Positions 22,202 through 33,655 of a DNA stretch of 64,000 nt are shown piece after piece. Position 1 is the stretch's first letter. Each line of letters begins with the position of its first letter. This stretch comes from Phlebotomus papatasi (lineage: Eukaryota; Arthropoda; Insecta; Diptera; Psychodidae): assembly GCF_024763615.1 (NCBI RefSeq), contig NC_077222.1, forward strand, positions 85,188,001 through 85,252,000, given 5' to 3'. The translations under genes were made by a program, and so were the position numbers. The notes beneath the pieces are model-generated. The model made no database searches, was not told the DNA's origin, and saw nothing but the letters and a program-made list of their open reading frames with translations.

Positions 22202-22858
22202 CTAATTCGTTACACGATCTTCAGCAGAGTCTCTAGAAAGACTTCCGGATGGTGTGGTTGCGGTGCGTCCTCTGTAGATGTTTAGCTTGAGGTCAATGGC
22301 AAAATTGAAGTCTGTTGGATTGGCCAAGGCATGTTCAATAGCAGCTTCGAGATTTTCCCGTGCAATGAAAGTTTTTGATCTCTCAATTTCCTGCTTGACT
22401 CTTTCCTCGGCCCAGCGCCTCCTTTCTTCTTCCCTGAGCTGCTTGGCTTCTAAACGCTCAAGAATATCTTTCTTTCGGAGTTCCATTTGTTCCTCGAGCC
22501 TCTGGTTTCTTACTTCTGCTGCTTTTCTGTTCCATTCCTCATTGATTTCCATGGATCTCTTCATGTCAGCTTCCTCTTCTTCTGGTGTCATTGTCAGAAC
22601 CGTGGTCTGGGCTTTCTTTGCCTCAACTTCAGCCATAAGGAACTTCCGGACACTCTTGTATTGCGTGCGGTAGATATTGAACAGGCGCATCATCTCATCC
22701 TTCTCTTCAGGATCTACGGGCTTTCGCTCTGGCACTTTGTTATAACGACTCTGCGCCATTGGCAGCCACCGGGGCTTCCGTCTCCATCGCACAACCTGAA
22801 GTCCTGTCCAGGACTTCAGGGGAATCTCCTGAATTCCACCCAGAAGTGCACGGAACAT
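22202..22858 (-). CDS. mRpS26: Mitochondrial small ribosomal subunit protein mS26
   Basis: Single exon, 218 residues. The N-terminus is basic and amphipathic (MFRALLGGIQEIPLKSW), as expected of a mitochondrial targeting sequence, followed by the family segment VVRWRRKPRWLPMAQSRYN. The rest is a long charged coiled-coil (PEEEEADMKRSMEINEEWN to RRRWAEERVKQEIERS), then a short C-terminal segment with NPTDFNFAIDL. This is the build of MRPS26, a component of the mitochondrial small subunit body. The stop codon lies 44 bases from that of POLR3D on the other strand, so the transcripts must overlap in their 3' UTRs. A start upstream is excluded by the lack of an in-frame ATG near it. Confidence 0.92.
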   Translation of the reverse strand: MFRALLGGIQEIPLKSWTGLQVVRWRRKPRWLPMAQSRYNKVPERKPVDPEEKDEMMRLFNIYRTQYKSVRKFLMAEVEAKKAQTTVLTMTPEEEEADMKRSMEINEEWNRKAAEVRNQRLEEQMELRKKDILERLEAKQLREEERRRWAEERVKQEIERSKTFIARENLEAAIEHALANPTDFNFAIDLKLNIYRGRTATTPSGSLSRDSAEDRVTN

Positions 22859-23005
22859 TTTTTCACTTACATAACCTCAATTTTCTATTGTCTCTAACCC
22901 GGCTGTACAGTGTATAAACTTGGTACTGCGTACTGAAATCAGTTTGGCTACGTTTATAAAGCCAGATTAATCCGGACTTTGAAATGGATTAAATTTAATT
23001 TAACG

Positions 23006-23350
23006 TACAGTAGACTCTCGCTTATTCGTGGACTCTTTTTCCGGGTGACATAGAAAAGTCCGTGAGACAGTTGAATTTTAAAAATTTTGTTGACATAATT
23101 GTCCCCGTTTTTGGGTTTTTTGTTAAAGCAAATGTGTTCTATCTACTGTAATTCTTACTCACTGTAACTTTTTTGGACAGTACGCATGTTTAGAGACAAT
23201 GTCAATTCAGTCATTTCAGAATTCACTCCACAAATTTTCAATGTAAATAAAAAAAATCGTTGGATTTCGAACAATTTGATGGGTAACACTCTCAAAGCGT
23301 GTGACGTGACATTTGGTCCCGCTCTCACGGATAAGCGAGAGTCTACTGTA
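23006..23350. mobile_element. Pogo-like MITE upstream of mRpS26
   Basis: 345 bp, ends TACAGTAGACTCTCGCTTAT and its inverse ATAAGCGAGAGTCTACTGTA, bordered by TA. It lies about 150 bases upstream of the mRpS26 start codon and may have altered its promoter. It is closely related to the copy at 31187-31532. Confidence 0.8.
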
Positions 23351-23739
23351 CAACGATTATATACATATGTATAGGTATAAGAAACATATTGATACAGTTC
23401 TGTCTCTTTATAATATGCACAGCTTTTGTGTCGGTTGCATTCAAAATCAATTTGTTTACATTTTGACAAAGTAATAAAGAAAATTATTTTCTTGGTAACT
23501 AATTTTTCTCGTTTTTAATTATCTTAATTTTATTTTTTCTGTCTCATATTATAGTTAAAATAACACGGGAAATTCTAGAACAATAAAAAATAATAATGTT
23601 TTAAAAGAAAGAAAAAAACCGTTGGGAATTTCAAAAAAAGTTGTGCATATTCAGAGAGAGAACTGTCAAAAAAAGTACCCAAACTGTGCATATAGCGAGA
23701 CAGCACTGTAAAATCATCCTTCTGGCAAATTTTCATCTT
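23351..23739. other. Intergenic, repeat ends only
   Basis: Contains GTGCATATTCAGAGAG (about 23643) and GTGCATATAGCGAGACAGCA (about 23688), which look like decayed ends of a further TIR family. No gene. Confidence 0.35.
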
Positions 23740-24062
23740 TCATTTCTTCATCATCTTAACCATCAACAAACTTGTTTGGAATCTTCAATTTCTTGCACAG
23801 CATTTGCACACTGTCGAGAAGTTAATCCTTGGTAATTGGGTGAACCACATTAGCCCGTGAAAGAACCCAAGCTTCCAGCGATTCTTCGTGTTCTCTTGAA
23901 AGCACTGCAGAAGCGCCGATACGACTTTCTTCCGGACTGGTTCCCTTCAATTTCCCATCAGTATTCCGTACGGCACATGTATATCCGAGCTGCCTCTCTA
24001 ATGCTAAATCCATTCCTGGCATCCTCAAGGGCTTTTGCCATTTCATCATCCCGGTCAGGCGT
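23740..24062 (-). pseudogene. Remnant of a pogo/CENP-B-type transposase N-terminus
   Basis: Read on the minus strand over at least two frames, it shows a psq-type helix-turn-helix (MAKALEDARNGFSIREAARI), then a frameshift, KLKGTSPEESRIG, and LSREHEESLEAWVLSRANVV with HPITKDQLLDSVQ. That is the usual N-terminal order of pogo-superfamily transposases. The catalytic domain is absent. It is a candidate relative of the source that mobilised the nearby pogo-like MITEs. Confidence 0.55.
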
Positions 24063-24164
24063 TTTTTTTTTTTTGGTGTTTTTGCTAAAGAAAAAAGTGA
24101 TCAATATTCCACACATCAGAATTTGAGGTTATTGATCACAGAAAATCTCTTATTACGCTCAACT

Positions 24165-25051
24165 CGTCAGTTAAATCAGCATTTATCGTAACTTCATTTT
24201 TGCGATTTTGAAATATATACACATTTGGAATCAGCGTAATTTTGTTTATTAAACGCACTTCTGAAAAAGAAACTTTTATAAGCCCAATAAAAATTATTTT
24301 AAACAAAAATTATCGTAAGTGCCCTTAATTAAGAAAAAAATTATCAGAATTTGTCGTAACTTCCATTTTTGGGGAAGTTACGATAAATTTCCATACAAAA
24401 TTTGCAATAATCAGCATTTGCCGTAACTTCTTTTGCTCACTTGCGTGGCTTGTAATTTGCAGCAAAATTGCAATATTTCTTAATAAAACGTTTACAAACT
24501 CTTCCAAATATCAAAAGAAAGTGCGAATAGTGTAACATGAAATCATTTTAATTCAATATTTGCGAGAAAAAATTCCTACCCATCTGTCATTAATTCAAAA
24601 CAAAACAAGCGACGTGGCGCACAAAATTTATTCAATAAAACTTATGAAATAAAACCTTTTAGGGACAGGGATAACAGTATTATTGACTAATTTAGTCAAA
24701 TAAAGGCGCTTATTATCACTAGAATAATTCAAATTTATATAATGCATTTTAGAAAATTGTCGTAACTTCCAGAATCTCCATACATTGGAAGTTACGGCTT
24801 TATAAACGATGGAAGTTACGATAAAATATTATTGTGTTTCTTCTTACATATTTCTCAATATTGCAGCTTTTAAATAATTTTATAAAGATTTTCTCGAGTT
24901 AACTTACAGTTTATTAGTGCCACTTTTATTATTTTGACTCAAAAGTATCGCATTCGGGGCTCATTTTTAAGAAAAATAATATTGAACTGAAAATTTCGTC
25001 TCCTGAAAAGTTATCAAAAGAAAGTTACGACAAATGCTGATTTAACTGACG
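24165..25051. mobile_element. 887-bp non-autonomous TIR element (complete copy)
   Basis: Ends CGTCAGTTAAATCAGCATTT and inverted AAATGCTGATTTAACTGACG, about 30 bases of near-perfect TIR, possibly flanked by AACT on both sides. The interior repeats short blocks containing TCGTAACTTC in both orientations. Partial copies form most of 27458-28285 and 30986-32345. Confidence 0.7.
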
Positions 25052-25454
25052 AACTAACAGCACTTACCTATGAAATCTTCATATGTAAGCTTCAATCCTT
25101 AATTGGCTTCCAATATCTATACTAATTGTATCGATAAGAAGTGCACAAACTGTTCAATTCACTGACAAAACTGACTGCATTTGCTTAAGACAAATGGCAA
25201 CAAAATGAATTTTTGGAATGGCTACTATTGTAATTTTTTGTGCACACATTTTTAAAAATCACTTTTCTTGTGCAAATATTACCGGGAAAATTGTGAAACT
25301 TTTCATTTGACATCGTGAAATATAAAATAATTAAACAATCATATAATATTAAAGTTCATGCAGAAAAATTGTATTTTTTATCCATCAATTGAAAGAGAAG
25401 TCGATATAACAAGCATCGCTTGATCGATATTTAGAGCGTTTTGATATTAGGAGC

Positions 25455-25625
25455 ATCTACCCTATTTAGTGTTAAAATCTTCCAAAAAGAACAAATATTT
25501 AGATAGAATTCATTATTCATCAAATATTGGAATAAAAATCCATCTTTTTAATCAATTTATTTTTTATGTCCAATTTTATCCTCAAAGTGTCCAAAATAAG
25601 AAACTGGTCAAAATTATGAGCCTTT
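25455..25625. repeat. Solo right end of the 41271-42319 element family
   Basis: From TATTTAGTGTTAAAATCTTC to CAAAATTATGAGCC this block matches 42158-42319 closely. Only the right end of the element is present here. Confidence 0.65.
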
Positions 25626-25789
25626 CCACTATTTTTGATTAAAAATCGTAAAATTGGCTTTAAACGTAGTCACCTCGGACATTTTGTTTTGATTAAAAAA
25701 GCGATATAAACGTTGCAAAAGTTCATAGAAATTTATTATCAAAAATACTTGAAAATCTATTATAAATCTCTTTAATCCTCACAGTTCTA

Positions 25790-26971
25790 TTATTGGAAAA
25801 TCTTGAGAGCCCTTTCGATGTTTTTGCGACAGATTGGGCACATTTGGAGAGTCCTAGAGCAAGTCTCACAGGCAACTGTTTTTTTTAAGAAAAAGAAAAG
25901 CAATTAAATTTCATTTTATGTTATCAAGAAAGATAAGTGGGATGACTCACTGAAATGTCCACACGGAATGAAGGCCATTGCAACATCCTCAGTCAGGCAG
26001 ATCTTGCAGAGTTTGCCTTCCTTCAGGTTTTCATTCTCAAGCTGAGCCTGATTGAGAAGATCCATCACGAGAGCTCCATTATCATATGCACTGTCTTCCG
26101 GATTCATAATGTTCAAGTTCTCAATCGTGTTGATGAGCTGAAAGAAAAAGAGGAAACTGGATTATTTCCTGGTCTTCCGGGAAGGTTTTTGCCAACTTAC
26201 TGCTTCTTCATCTTTGGCCATAGCTCGCATAGTGAGAATATCTTGGGTGATCTGTTCAACTGTCAGTCCTTCATTGTTGGCAATGCGCTTCTTGAGGATG
26301 CTTTTGATGGAATTCGCAGCATATCCAGCATCAAGGAGGTATTTGCCCCCTTCGGAGTTGAGGAAATTGGTAATTTTGTGATTCTGGTCCCGTTCTCGGG
26401 GCTCACATTGCGATGAGAAGGTGCTGTGAGCTTTAATTGCGTACGATGGTTCGAAGGGATTTTTGGTCACATAGCACAGCCCAAAGCCACATGCGTAGCA
26501 TTTAATATGGTCAGGAAGCTTGTCATGATAGAAGCCACTGGAAGCAAGCCTCTCAGCGTCCAACAGCGACGGAGTCAGTGGATACTTGAGGAAAGTCTCC
26601 AACCGAAATGTTTCTGATGCCAAATTCTCATCATCAGTCGTACAGGGTGACGGAATAGGAATATTGAGGTCATCCCAGTTCTGGGAAGTAGCCCCACAAA
26701 CGTGCTGCAAGGTAGCCTGTAAATATGTTATTTATCAGGGTTATCAGTATCCTCCAAAAAATTACTTTGTGAAGAAACTCACTTCAAAAGTGTCGAAAGC
26801 GAAAGATTCCTGGCACTTGATGCACACTATGGTGTTAGTTGATGTCCTGTAGAGAAATCCCATCCTGGCCAAAGTACATTTCTCCGTTCGTTCCAGAGTC
26901 AGATTATGTGGGCAGTAATCAAAAGTTTGGAGACGTGCTGCTTGTTGGTAATAGTTCTCGATGTTCTCCAT
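25790..26971 (-). CDS. BIR-RING inhibitor of apoptosis protein
   Basis: Four exons: 26971-26783, 26716-26201, 26137-25951 and 25875-25790, phases consistent, 325 residues. Members bind caspases or IMD-pathway partners through BIR domains and act as E3 ubiquitin ligases through the RING. A good BIR lies at about residues 100-170, with zinc ligands C136, C139, H160 and C167. The C-terminal RING is intact: C279, C282, C294, H296, C300, C303, C310, C313, followed by a KNIERALKIF tail needed for dimerisation in this family. A first BIR is only partly recognisable (GFLYRTSTNTIVCIKC, residues 38-53) and lacks the normal H-x6-C pair. I begin at ATG 26971; the open frame further upstream has no ATG. 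It is an IAP paralogue, not clearly Diap1 or Diap2. Confidence 0.85.
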
Positions 26972-27632
26972 GCTGTTTTCTTCTATTAACTGATTAATAA
27001 GAAGCAAGATGGCACAAATTATACAAAATCAGCAAATTTTTGTTATCACTTGACCGGATATTACTCTCCAAGCTCAACTAAATAGCTTCTGTGCCTTAGC
27101 TGTGAAATGCAAAATCCAAAACACAAACGCTTTTGTTTTCCTTCCAAGAAATCATGTGATTTTGACAAACGTAGATATGGGGTTAGAAAAATTTAACGAA
27201 AGGGCGTTGCTGTCGTGAAAGAGAATTATCGAACAGTTCAAATTTTCACTAATCAACTGTCATTTTAAAATTGAAGAATGTTTTTCATGCAGAAAAAAAT
27301 ACGGGGGAGTGTCAAAAGGTCAAAAGTGGTCTATATTTTTATATTGTTTAAAATCGATAGAAAAACTACCTAAGGATATACCACAAAAAAGCCAGAAGCT
27401 AATTCGAAGTATTTCCGAAGATACAGAGCGTAAGCAAAAACGCCGAGCAGATTTGCATCGTCGTCAGTTAAATTAGCATTTGTCGTAACTTGATTTTTGC
27501 GATTTTGGGTATATACTAACTTATTTGGGGAATCGGCGTAATTTTGTTTATTAAACGCAATTGAGAAAAAGAAACCTAAAAGCCCAATAAAAAATATTTT
27601 AAATAAAAATTATCGTAAGTGCCCTTAATTAT

Positions 27633-27959
27633 TACAGTAGACTCTTCGATATCCAGCACTTCGATATCCGGGTGACAGCTGCCAAACACTGGCGGTTGAT
27701 ATATTCAAAATTATTTTCACTAAACATGAAGTTTGTCCAGTCCAGAGTGAATTAAAGTATTATTGACATTGTATCGAAGTTTTTAATACATAATTGTGAT
27801 AAAAAATGAAACATAAGCACACCATGAAGAAAATTCTCTTTTTCTTTGTCAGACAGAAAATAAATTCACACTGCACAAAATAGAAAAACCGTTGATCATT
27901 CAAAAAACCTAAATGTCATTTTGTCCCCCAGTCAGCCGGATATCGAAGAGTCTACTGTA
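27633..27959. mobile_element. Pogo-like MITE, variant ends (arm 1)
   Basis: 327 bp, ends TACAGTAGACTCTTCGATAT and inverted ATATCGAAGAGTCTACTGTA, TA borders. It is inserted in the 887-bp element remnant and is absent from the matching position in arm 2. Confidence 0.8.
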
Positions 27960-28285
27960 AAAATTTATCAGTAATTTATCGTAAGTTTCATTTTTGGTGA
28001 AGTTACGACAAATTTCCATCCATACAAAATTTTCTCTAATCAGCATTTGCCGTAACTTCTTTTGCTCACTTGCATGGCTTGTAATTTACAGCGAAAAATG
28101 TAATATTTCTCAATAAAATGGTCATATACTTTTGCAAATAATTCAAAGACAGTGGGATGTGGGAATATGTTATGGTCCCTGCTTATCTGTCATTAATTCA
28201 AAACAAAAAAAGCGACGCGAGACACAAAATTTATTCAATAAAAATTATGAAATAAAAGCTTTTAGGAAAAGGGATAACAATTTAA

Positions 28286-28635
28286 TTACAATAGAGTAGA
28301 CTCTCTCAAATTCGGGCATATGGGACCGAAATGTCAGCCGAATTAGACAGAAATTCGGGCGACAACCTTTTTGAAATGCAACGATTTTTTATTCATGTGC
28401 ATGTAGATATTGAGTTTACACACTCATATATAACGTAAATTGCATGAAAATCCCTCAATAATGCAAAATCACATCAAAACTAAGACAAACCATGCCAAAT
28501 TTGAGCATATTTGATTCATTTGATAATCATAATCAAACTTGAAAAATGTCAACAAACTTTTTTCAAAAGTAACCGCTGCCCAAATTAAAAAGTAGCCCGA
28601 TCTTAAAAGAGCCGAATTTGCGAGAGTCTACTATA
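28286..28635. mobile_element. Pogo-like MITE shared by both arms (arm 1 copy)
   Basis: Starts near GTAGACTCTCTCAAATTCGG and ends GCGAGAGTCTACTATA. It corresponds to 31839-32182. The left terminus has a short insertion relative to the other copy. Confidence 0.75.
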
Positions 28636-29686
28636 ACTCAAAAATTCCTTTGTGCATCGGACTGAAATTTTAATATGTCATAGCCGCTGATTATACCTAT
28701 CAAACAAAAAAATACTTAAGTCGATGCATAATCCCTGACCCGAGCTATAAGGGGTCAAAGTTCGAATATTGACCGGCCTCTATCTCCGGTTCTAATTAAC
28801 ATTTTGAGCTAAATTTTGGGTTTTTGGTTTCGTCTCGATGAGCACTTTCAGATGGAAGTTCAAAAAGTCACCACAGGTGGCGCTGTGATAGCGTCAAAAT
28901 TCATCGAAATTCAAAGATTTTTTTCTCAAAAACGGCATTGTGCAAGTTAATGAAATTTTAGTATGTTGTAGTCCAGTCTAGGACGTTTCCAAAATGGTGC
29001 GTAAGTGCGCTGTGGTTTCAATAGAACCGGAGATATGAGGGGTCAAAGTTCACAAAATTCAAAAAATCATATCTCCGGTTCTATGTGACCGATTTTGATG
29101 AATGAGGGCTTAAACGAAAGATCTCATCAAACGCTACAACTTTCTAAAATATTTGAACTTCGTGGGACCAACACCAGGGGTGCCACAGTCGAAAAACCAA
29201 TTTCAATATCACATAACCTCAATTATCTCGACTGTCGCTGAACCGATTTTGATGATTACTTCGACATAATTGTAGAGGACATTTGTCTCTACATTTCGTT
29301 CATACATCATTTTCCGCTCAGATTACGCTATCACTCCGATTTTGCCGTTTAAGTGTGAAAAAATTGATTTTTCCCATAATAACGCTTTGAAATCACTCAG
29401 ATGCCAATTTGACTGCCTCTACTCCACCAAGACAATTAAAATAGGGTTTTAAATGGAAAGTCCCACAAAATACAACAATTCTTTGATATAGTTGACGTTC
29501 AACAAATGACTACTTGGGGAACTCTGGATGAAAAAACGAGTTAAGAAACAAAAAACCTCGCTTATCTTGGCTTCTGAGTAATCGATGAGATCATGTTCTA
29601 TGGGAAAATTATAGAGAACATTCTGGTCTACATTTCACCCATATATCACTTTTCTGTCAGTTCATCCCAATCCTTGATATTTTGGT
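28636..29686. repeat. Unrecognised repeat with recurring short motif
   Basis: The phrase TATCTCCGGTTCTA recurs (about 28783, 29022, 29069), usually near GGGGTCAAAGTTC, and CCGATTTTGATGA recurs at about 29090 and 29250. No coding frame. It looks like a dispersed non-coding repeat whose class I cannot name. Confidence 0.45.
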
Positions 29687-30645
29687 TTAGGGGGAACTGG
29701 GGCAGTAGTAAACTGGGGTAGTTGTAAACACTGTGATTTTTTTCATTAATTTTAAGACTCCAGAGGATAAAACCCATAAGCATTCATAGATACCATGGGG
29801 ATGTATGTCCACAGAAGAATTAGTCAATAAAATCCTAATACTTTAAAAATAAAAATCATTTTTCCCGAAAATGTTGATATTTCAATTATTTTGGTCATTT
29901 GGATTTCCACCTGGAAATTAAAAACTGTGTAAAATAATCGAAATGTAGCAATACCAGTTCTTTCCTACATCTTTTAGGATTATATTTATGCATTTACTAG
30001 ACAAATTGAGATTCTCATTATTTCAAAAGAATTAATAATTGGTCAGAAAACAGCATTTGGGGTAGATGTAATCAGGCAATTTCAATTTCACAAAATGAGT
30101 AGGTAAAAGAGCGGGAAATTGACCTTCATGCGAAATATCTATAATTCATAGATTACGAAAAAAATTGGTGGCGCTGTGTTAAATAAAAAGTCACATGATG
30201 TCAAAATATGGGGAAAATCCATTGAAAAATGTCTTTGATATGCATGCTTTTAGTTTTTTTGCTATTTTAATTATTCTTTGTAAGAAGTGTCGTGATTTTT
30301 TGAAAAATATACAGTCTTTATATATCTCTTAAGTAATTAAAATAATCGAGAGTGGTGCAAAGTTAATTTCAAGGGTGGGAAAAAAGGTGTTTACATCCTC
30401 CCCAGAAAGTGGTTACTTCTACCCCAGGTATTTTGTGAAAAGAGAAAAATGCACAGGGACACAAACTTTATTTTTATGGAAAACTCAATTGTTTTCCAGC
30501 ATCCGCATTACCCTCGACGAATTGCCTATACCCAAGGGTAAAACATGAGCTAAGAAATATTTTCCAAAAAATCACGGTGTCCTTGGAAAATCACCTCAAA
30601 TTCGCATCTATCGAAAATGGTTACATGTGCCCCAGTCTCCCCTAA
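29687..30645. mobile_element. TIR element of the GGGGAGAC-end group, 0.96 kb
   Basis: Left end TTTAGGGGGAACTGGGGCA, right end TGCCCCAGTCTCCCCTAAA. The interior has no recognisable transposase. It repeats parts of its own end sequence internally, for example ACTGGGGTAG at 29710 and CTACCCCAG at 30420. Confidence 0.7.
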
Positions 30646-31186
30646 ATACAAAATTTGTATAATTTCACGAATTTGATTCAAGATAACTGAATGGCGTCTC
30701 CCTACTTCAGCATCAAATCGAATTTGCATGCACTCCGAGTTAGCTCACGTTAAGAATCTCACCTACATAAGCCGGTTAGGATTATCTGTCCCTTTTAAAA
30801 TTGAAGAATATTTTTCCTGCAGAAAAAATGGGAGATATGTCAAAAGGTCAAAAGTCAAAAGTGGTGTATATTTTTATATTGTTTAAATCGATAGAAAAAC
30901 TATCTAAGGATATACCACAAAAAAGCCAGAAGCCAATTCGAGGTATTTCTGAAGATATAGAGCCGTAAGCAAAAACGCCGAGCAGATTTGCATCGTCGTC
31001 AGTTAAATTAGCATTTGTCGTAACGTGATTTTTGCGATTTTGAGTATATAACTTATTCAGAATCTGCGTAATTTTGTTTATTAAACGCAATTGAGAAAAA
31101 GAAACCTAAAAGCCCAATAAAAAATATTTTAAATAAAAATTTTCGTAAGTGCCCTTAATTATTTAAAATTTATCGGTAATTTATCG

Positions 31187-31532
31187 TACAGTAGACTCTC
31201 GCTTATCCGTGAGAGCGGGACCAAATGTCATACGGATTTTGAGAGTGATACTCATCAAATTGTTTGAAATCCAACGATTTTTTTGTTTACATTGAAAATT
31301 TATGGAGTGAATCCTGACCTGCGACTGAATCCGACAGTCTCTCTAAACATGCGTACTGTCCAAAAAAGTTACAGTGACTAAGAATTACAGTAGATAGAGC
31401 ACATTTGCTTAACAAAAAAAAAACCAAAACAGGAACAATGTGTCATCAAAATTTTGAAAATTCAACTGCCTCACGGATTTTTTTTTATGTCACCCGGAAA
31501 AAGAGTTCACGGATAAGCGAGAGTCTACTGTA
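31187..31532. mobile_element. Pogo-like MITE (arm 2 only)
   Basis: 346 bp, TACAGTAGACTCTCGCTTAT with inverted ATAAGCGAGAGTCTACTGTA and TA borders. The matching site in arm 1 is empty. Confidence 0.8.
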
Positions 31533-31838
31533 ACTTCCATTTTTGATGAATAAGTTACGACAAATTTCCATCCATACAAAATTTTCTCTAATCCGCATTT
31601 GCCGTAACTTCTTTTGCTCACTTGCATTGCTTGTAATTTACAGCAAAAAAATGTAATATTTCTCAATAAAATGGTCACATACTTTTCCAAATATTCAAAG
31701 ATAGTGGGATGTGGGAATATGTTATGGTCCCTGCTCATCTGTCATTAATTCAAAACAAAAAAAGCGACGCGAGACACAAAATTTATTCAATAAAAATTAT
31801 GAAATAAAAGCTTTTAGGAAAAGGGATAACAATTTAAT

Positions 31839-32182
31839 TACAGTAGACTCTCTCAAATTCGGGCATATGGGACCGAAATGTCAGCCGAATTGGACAGAAA
31901 TTCGGGCGACAAACTTTTTAAAATGCAACGATTTTTTATTCATATGTGCATATAGATATTGAGTTTACACACTCATATATAACGTAAATTGGATGAAAAT
32001 CCCTCAATAATGCAAAATCATATCAAAACTGAGACAAACCATGCCAAATTTGAGCATATTTGATTCATTTGATAATCATAATCAAACTTGAAAAATGACA
32101 ACAAACTTTTTTCAAATGTAACCGCTGCCCGAATTAAAAAGTAGCCCGATCTTAAAAGAGCCGAATTAGCGAGTCTACTGTA
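31839..32182. mobile_element. Pogo-like MITE shared by both arms (arm 2 copy)
   Basis: 344 bp, TACAGTAGACTCTCTCAAAT to GCGAGTCTACTGTA. It is nearly identical to 28286-28635 and so was in place before the duplication. Confidence 0.8.
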
Positions 32183-32367
32183 CCTAATTTAGCCAAATAA
32201 ATGTATTTATTATCACTGGGATAATTCGAAATGATATAATGCATTTTAGAAAATTGTCGTAAACTTTCAAAATCTCCATTGGAAGTTACTGCTTTATAAA
32301 TTATGGAAGTTACGGTAAAATTTTATTGTGTTTCTTCTGATTTAGATCTCAATATCTCAGCTTTTAG

Positions 32368-33655
32368 CTCTTTCGCATTACACTTTTATTCAGCAAGTGA
32401 ATTCATGTAAAATTGAGTTTTTCCTAATGCTTTATGATATAATAGTTCTGAGAGGAAAAAATTTCCATTGCGTGAAAACTCGGAAAAACTCCGGGTCATA
32501 TATGACCCTATTGTCCTCAAGGGAAGTGTGCATACCATTTTCAAAATCTATATCACGGGCTTTCTAAGAGTTTTTTTTTCGCTTGAAGTTATTAATTTGG
32601 CCAAAACCATGGCAAACTGGATTGTCTTGATGAACACTGTACTCCTGGTGTTCAAGGAATCTTCCTGGTAATCCTTTGAACAGTCAGTGTCACACTATTT
32701 TGAGTGGTATTTGGCAAAAATAAACTTATCCACATATTTATTCACACACAATACAATTGCACAATATGAGACGCTTGCAGAATACTCTAAAATATTGCAA
32801 AATATGGTATAATTCATCAGATATAAGATGAAATGTCCAGGAGCAAGATATTTTCCTTCTGGATTTCACAAAGAAAAACAATGTCCCAACTGTCCCAACT
32901 ACATTGGTTGGCATGAAAACACTTCATAAACTGTTACCCTTGCCGACAATAGGGTCATATAAGACCCGGAAAATTCTACACGTTTTTCTGAACACTGGTA
33001 AAAATAAAAGGGCCAAATTGACCCTTTTCAAAAGGATGGATCGTATTTGACCCTTTGAAAGGTTCACTTTTGTATCTCTTGAAATTTAGTATGCACATTT
33101 ATCACGAATAATCATGTTTTATTGTAAACTTATTACTGATATCATATTTCTCTCATCTGAGCGAACACCAAAGATCACTTTTTCATTGTTTTTTTATTCG
33201 TTTATTCCGGAATTAAATAGATGTCAAAACCGTGACCCTTTTGAAGGGTACCTGGTGACCCTTTCAAAGAGTCAAATATGATCCATCCTTTGGAAAAGGG
33301 TCAATTTGACCCTTTTATTTTTACCAGTGGAAAATTGAGAGTAGCTTATTATATCAAAATATGCAATATACAAACTTTGGATATTCTATTTTGTGTTTCT
33401 AAAGAACTTTTTGCTGAAAAAAAATTAATATAAAAAATTTTGAATAAGAAAAGTCATTTCACAAAGTTTGAAATTAGTGATTTTTGATCTCAAATATTTT
33501 CTTTTCCTGAATATCTGGAGTCTTGAGAAAATTAGCCAAGAATATTACATATGATGTCGTGCACAAACCGATAGATTTCAATTAATGTAAATAGTCAAAA
33601 AAAATTGTTTTTTCCCCGGGTCATATATGACCCTAATGACGCGAAAGAGTTAAGG
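32368..33655. mobile_element. Element with repeated GGGTCATATATGACCC ends
   Basis: The near-palindrome GGGTCATATATGACCC occurs at about 32493 and 33621, with a variant near 32950 facing the other way. The outer ends, GCTCTTTCGC (about 32370) and GCGAAAGAGTTAA (about 33638), are inverted. The 32490-32970 part has inverted ends of about 30 bases of its own. Another MITE is nested at 32993-33329. Confidence 0.5.
32993..33329. mobile_element. Nested 337-bp foldback MITE
   Basis: Left end CACTGGTAAAAATAAAAGGG is the inverse of the right end CCCTTTTATTTTTACCAGTG, an essentially perfect 20-base TIR. Internal GGGTCAAATTTGACCC-like blocks extend the symmetry. A truncated relative is at 40570-40690. 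Confidence 0.8.

Larger units (their letters stand above)
27258..28635. repeat. Segmental duplication, arm 1
   Basis: Matches 30786-32182 in order: a leading unique block (AAAATTGAAGAATG, then AAAAGCCAGAAGC), the left part of the 887-bp element family, then a pogo-like MITE at the right edge. Arm 1 alone carries the MITE at 27633-27959. Confidence 0.8.
30786..32182. repeat. Segmental duplication, arm 2
   Basis: Counterpart of 27258-28635. Arm 2 alone carries the MITE at 31187-31532, and the 887-bp element continues on the right (32183-32345) where arm 1 changes to unrelated sequence. Confidence 0.8.

Noticed and set aside
22278..22897. Plus-strand frames opposite mRpS26
   Set aside because: Shadows of the mRpS26 coding exon on the other strand.
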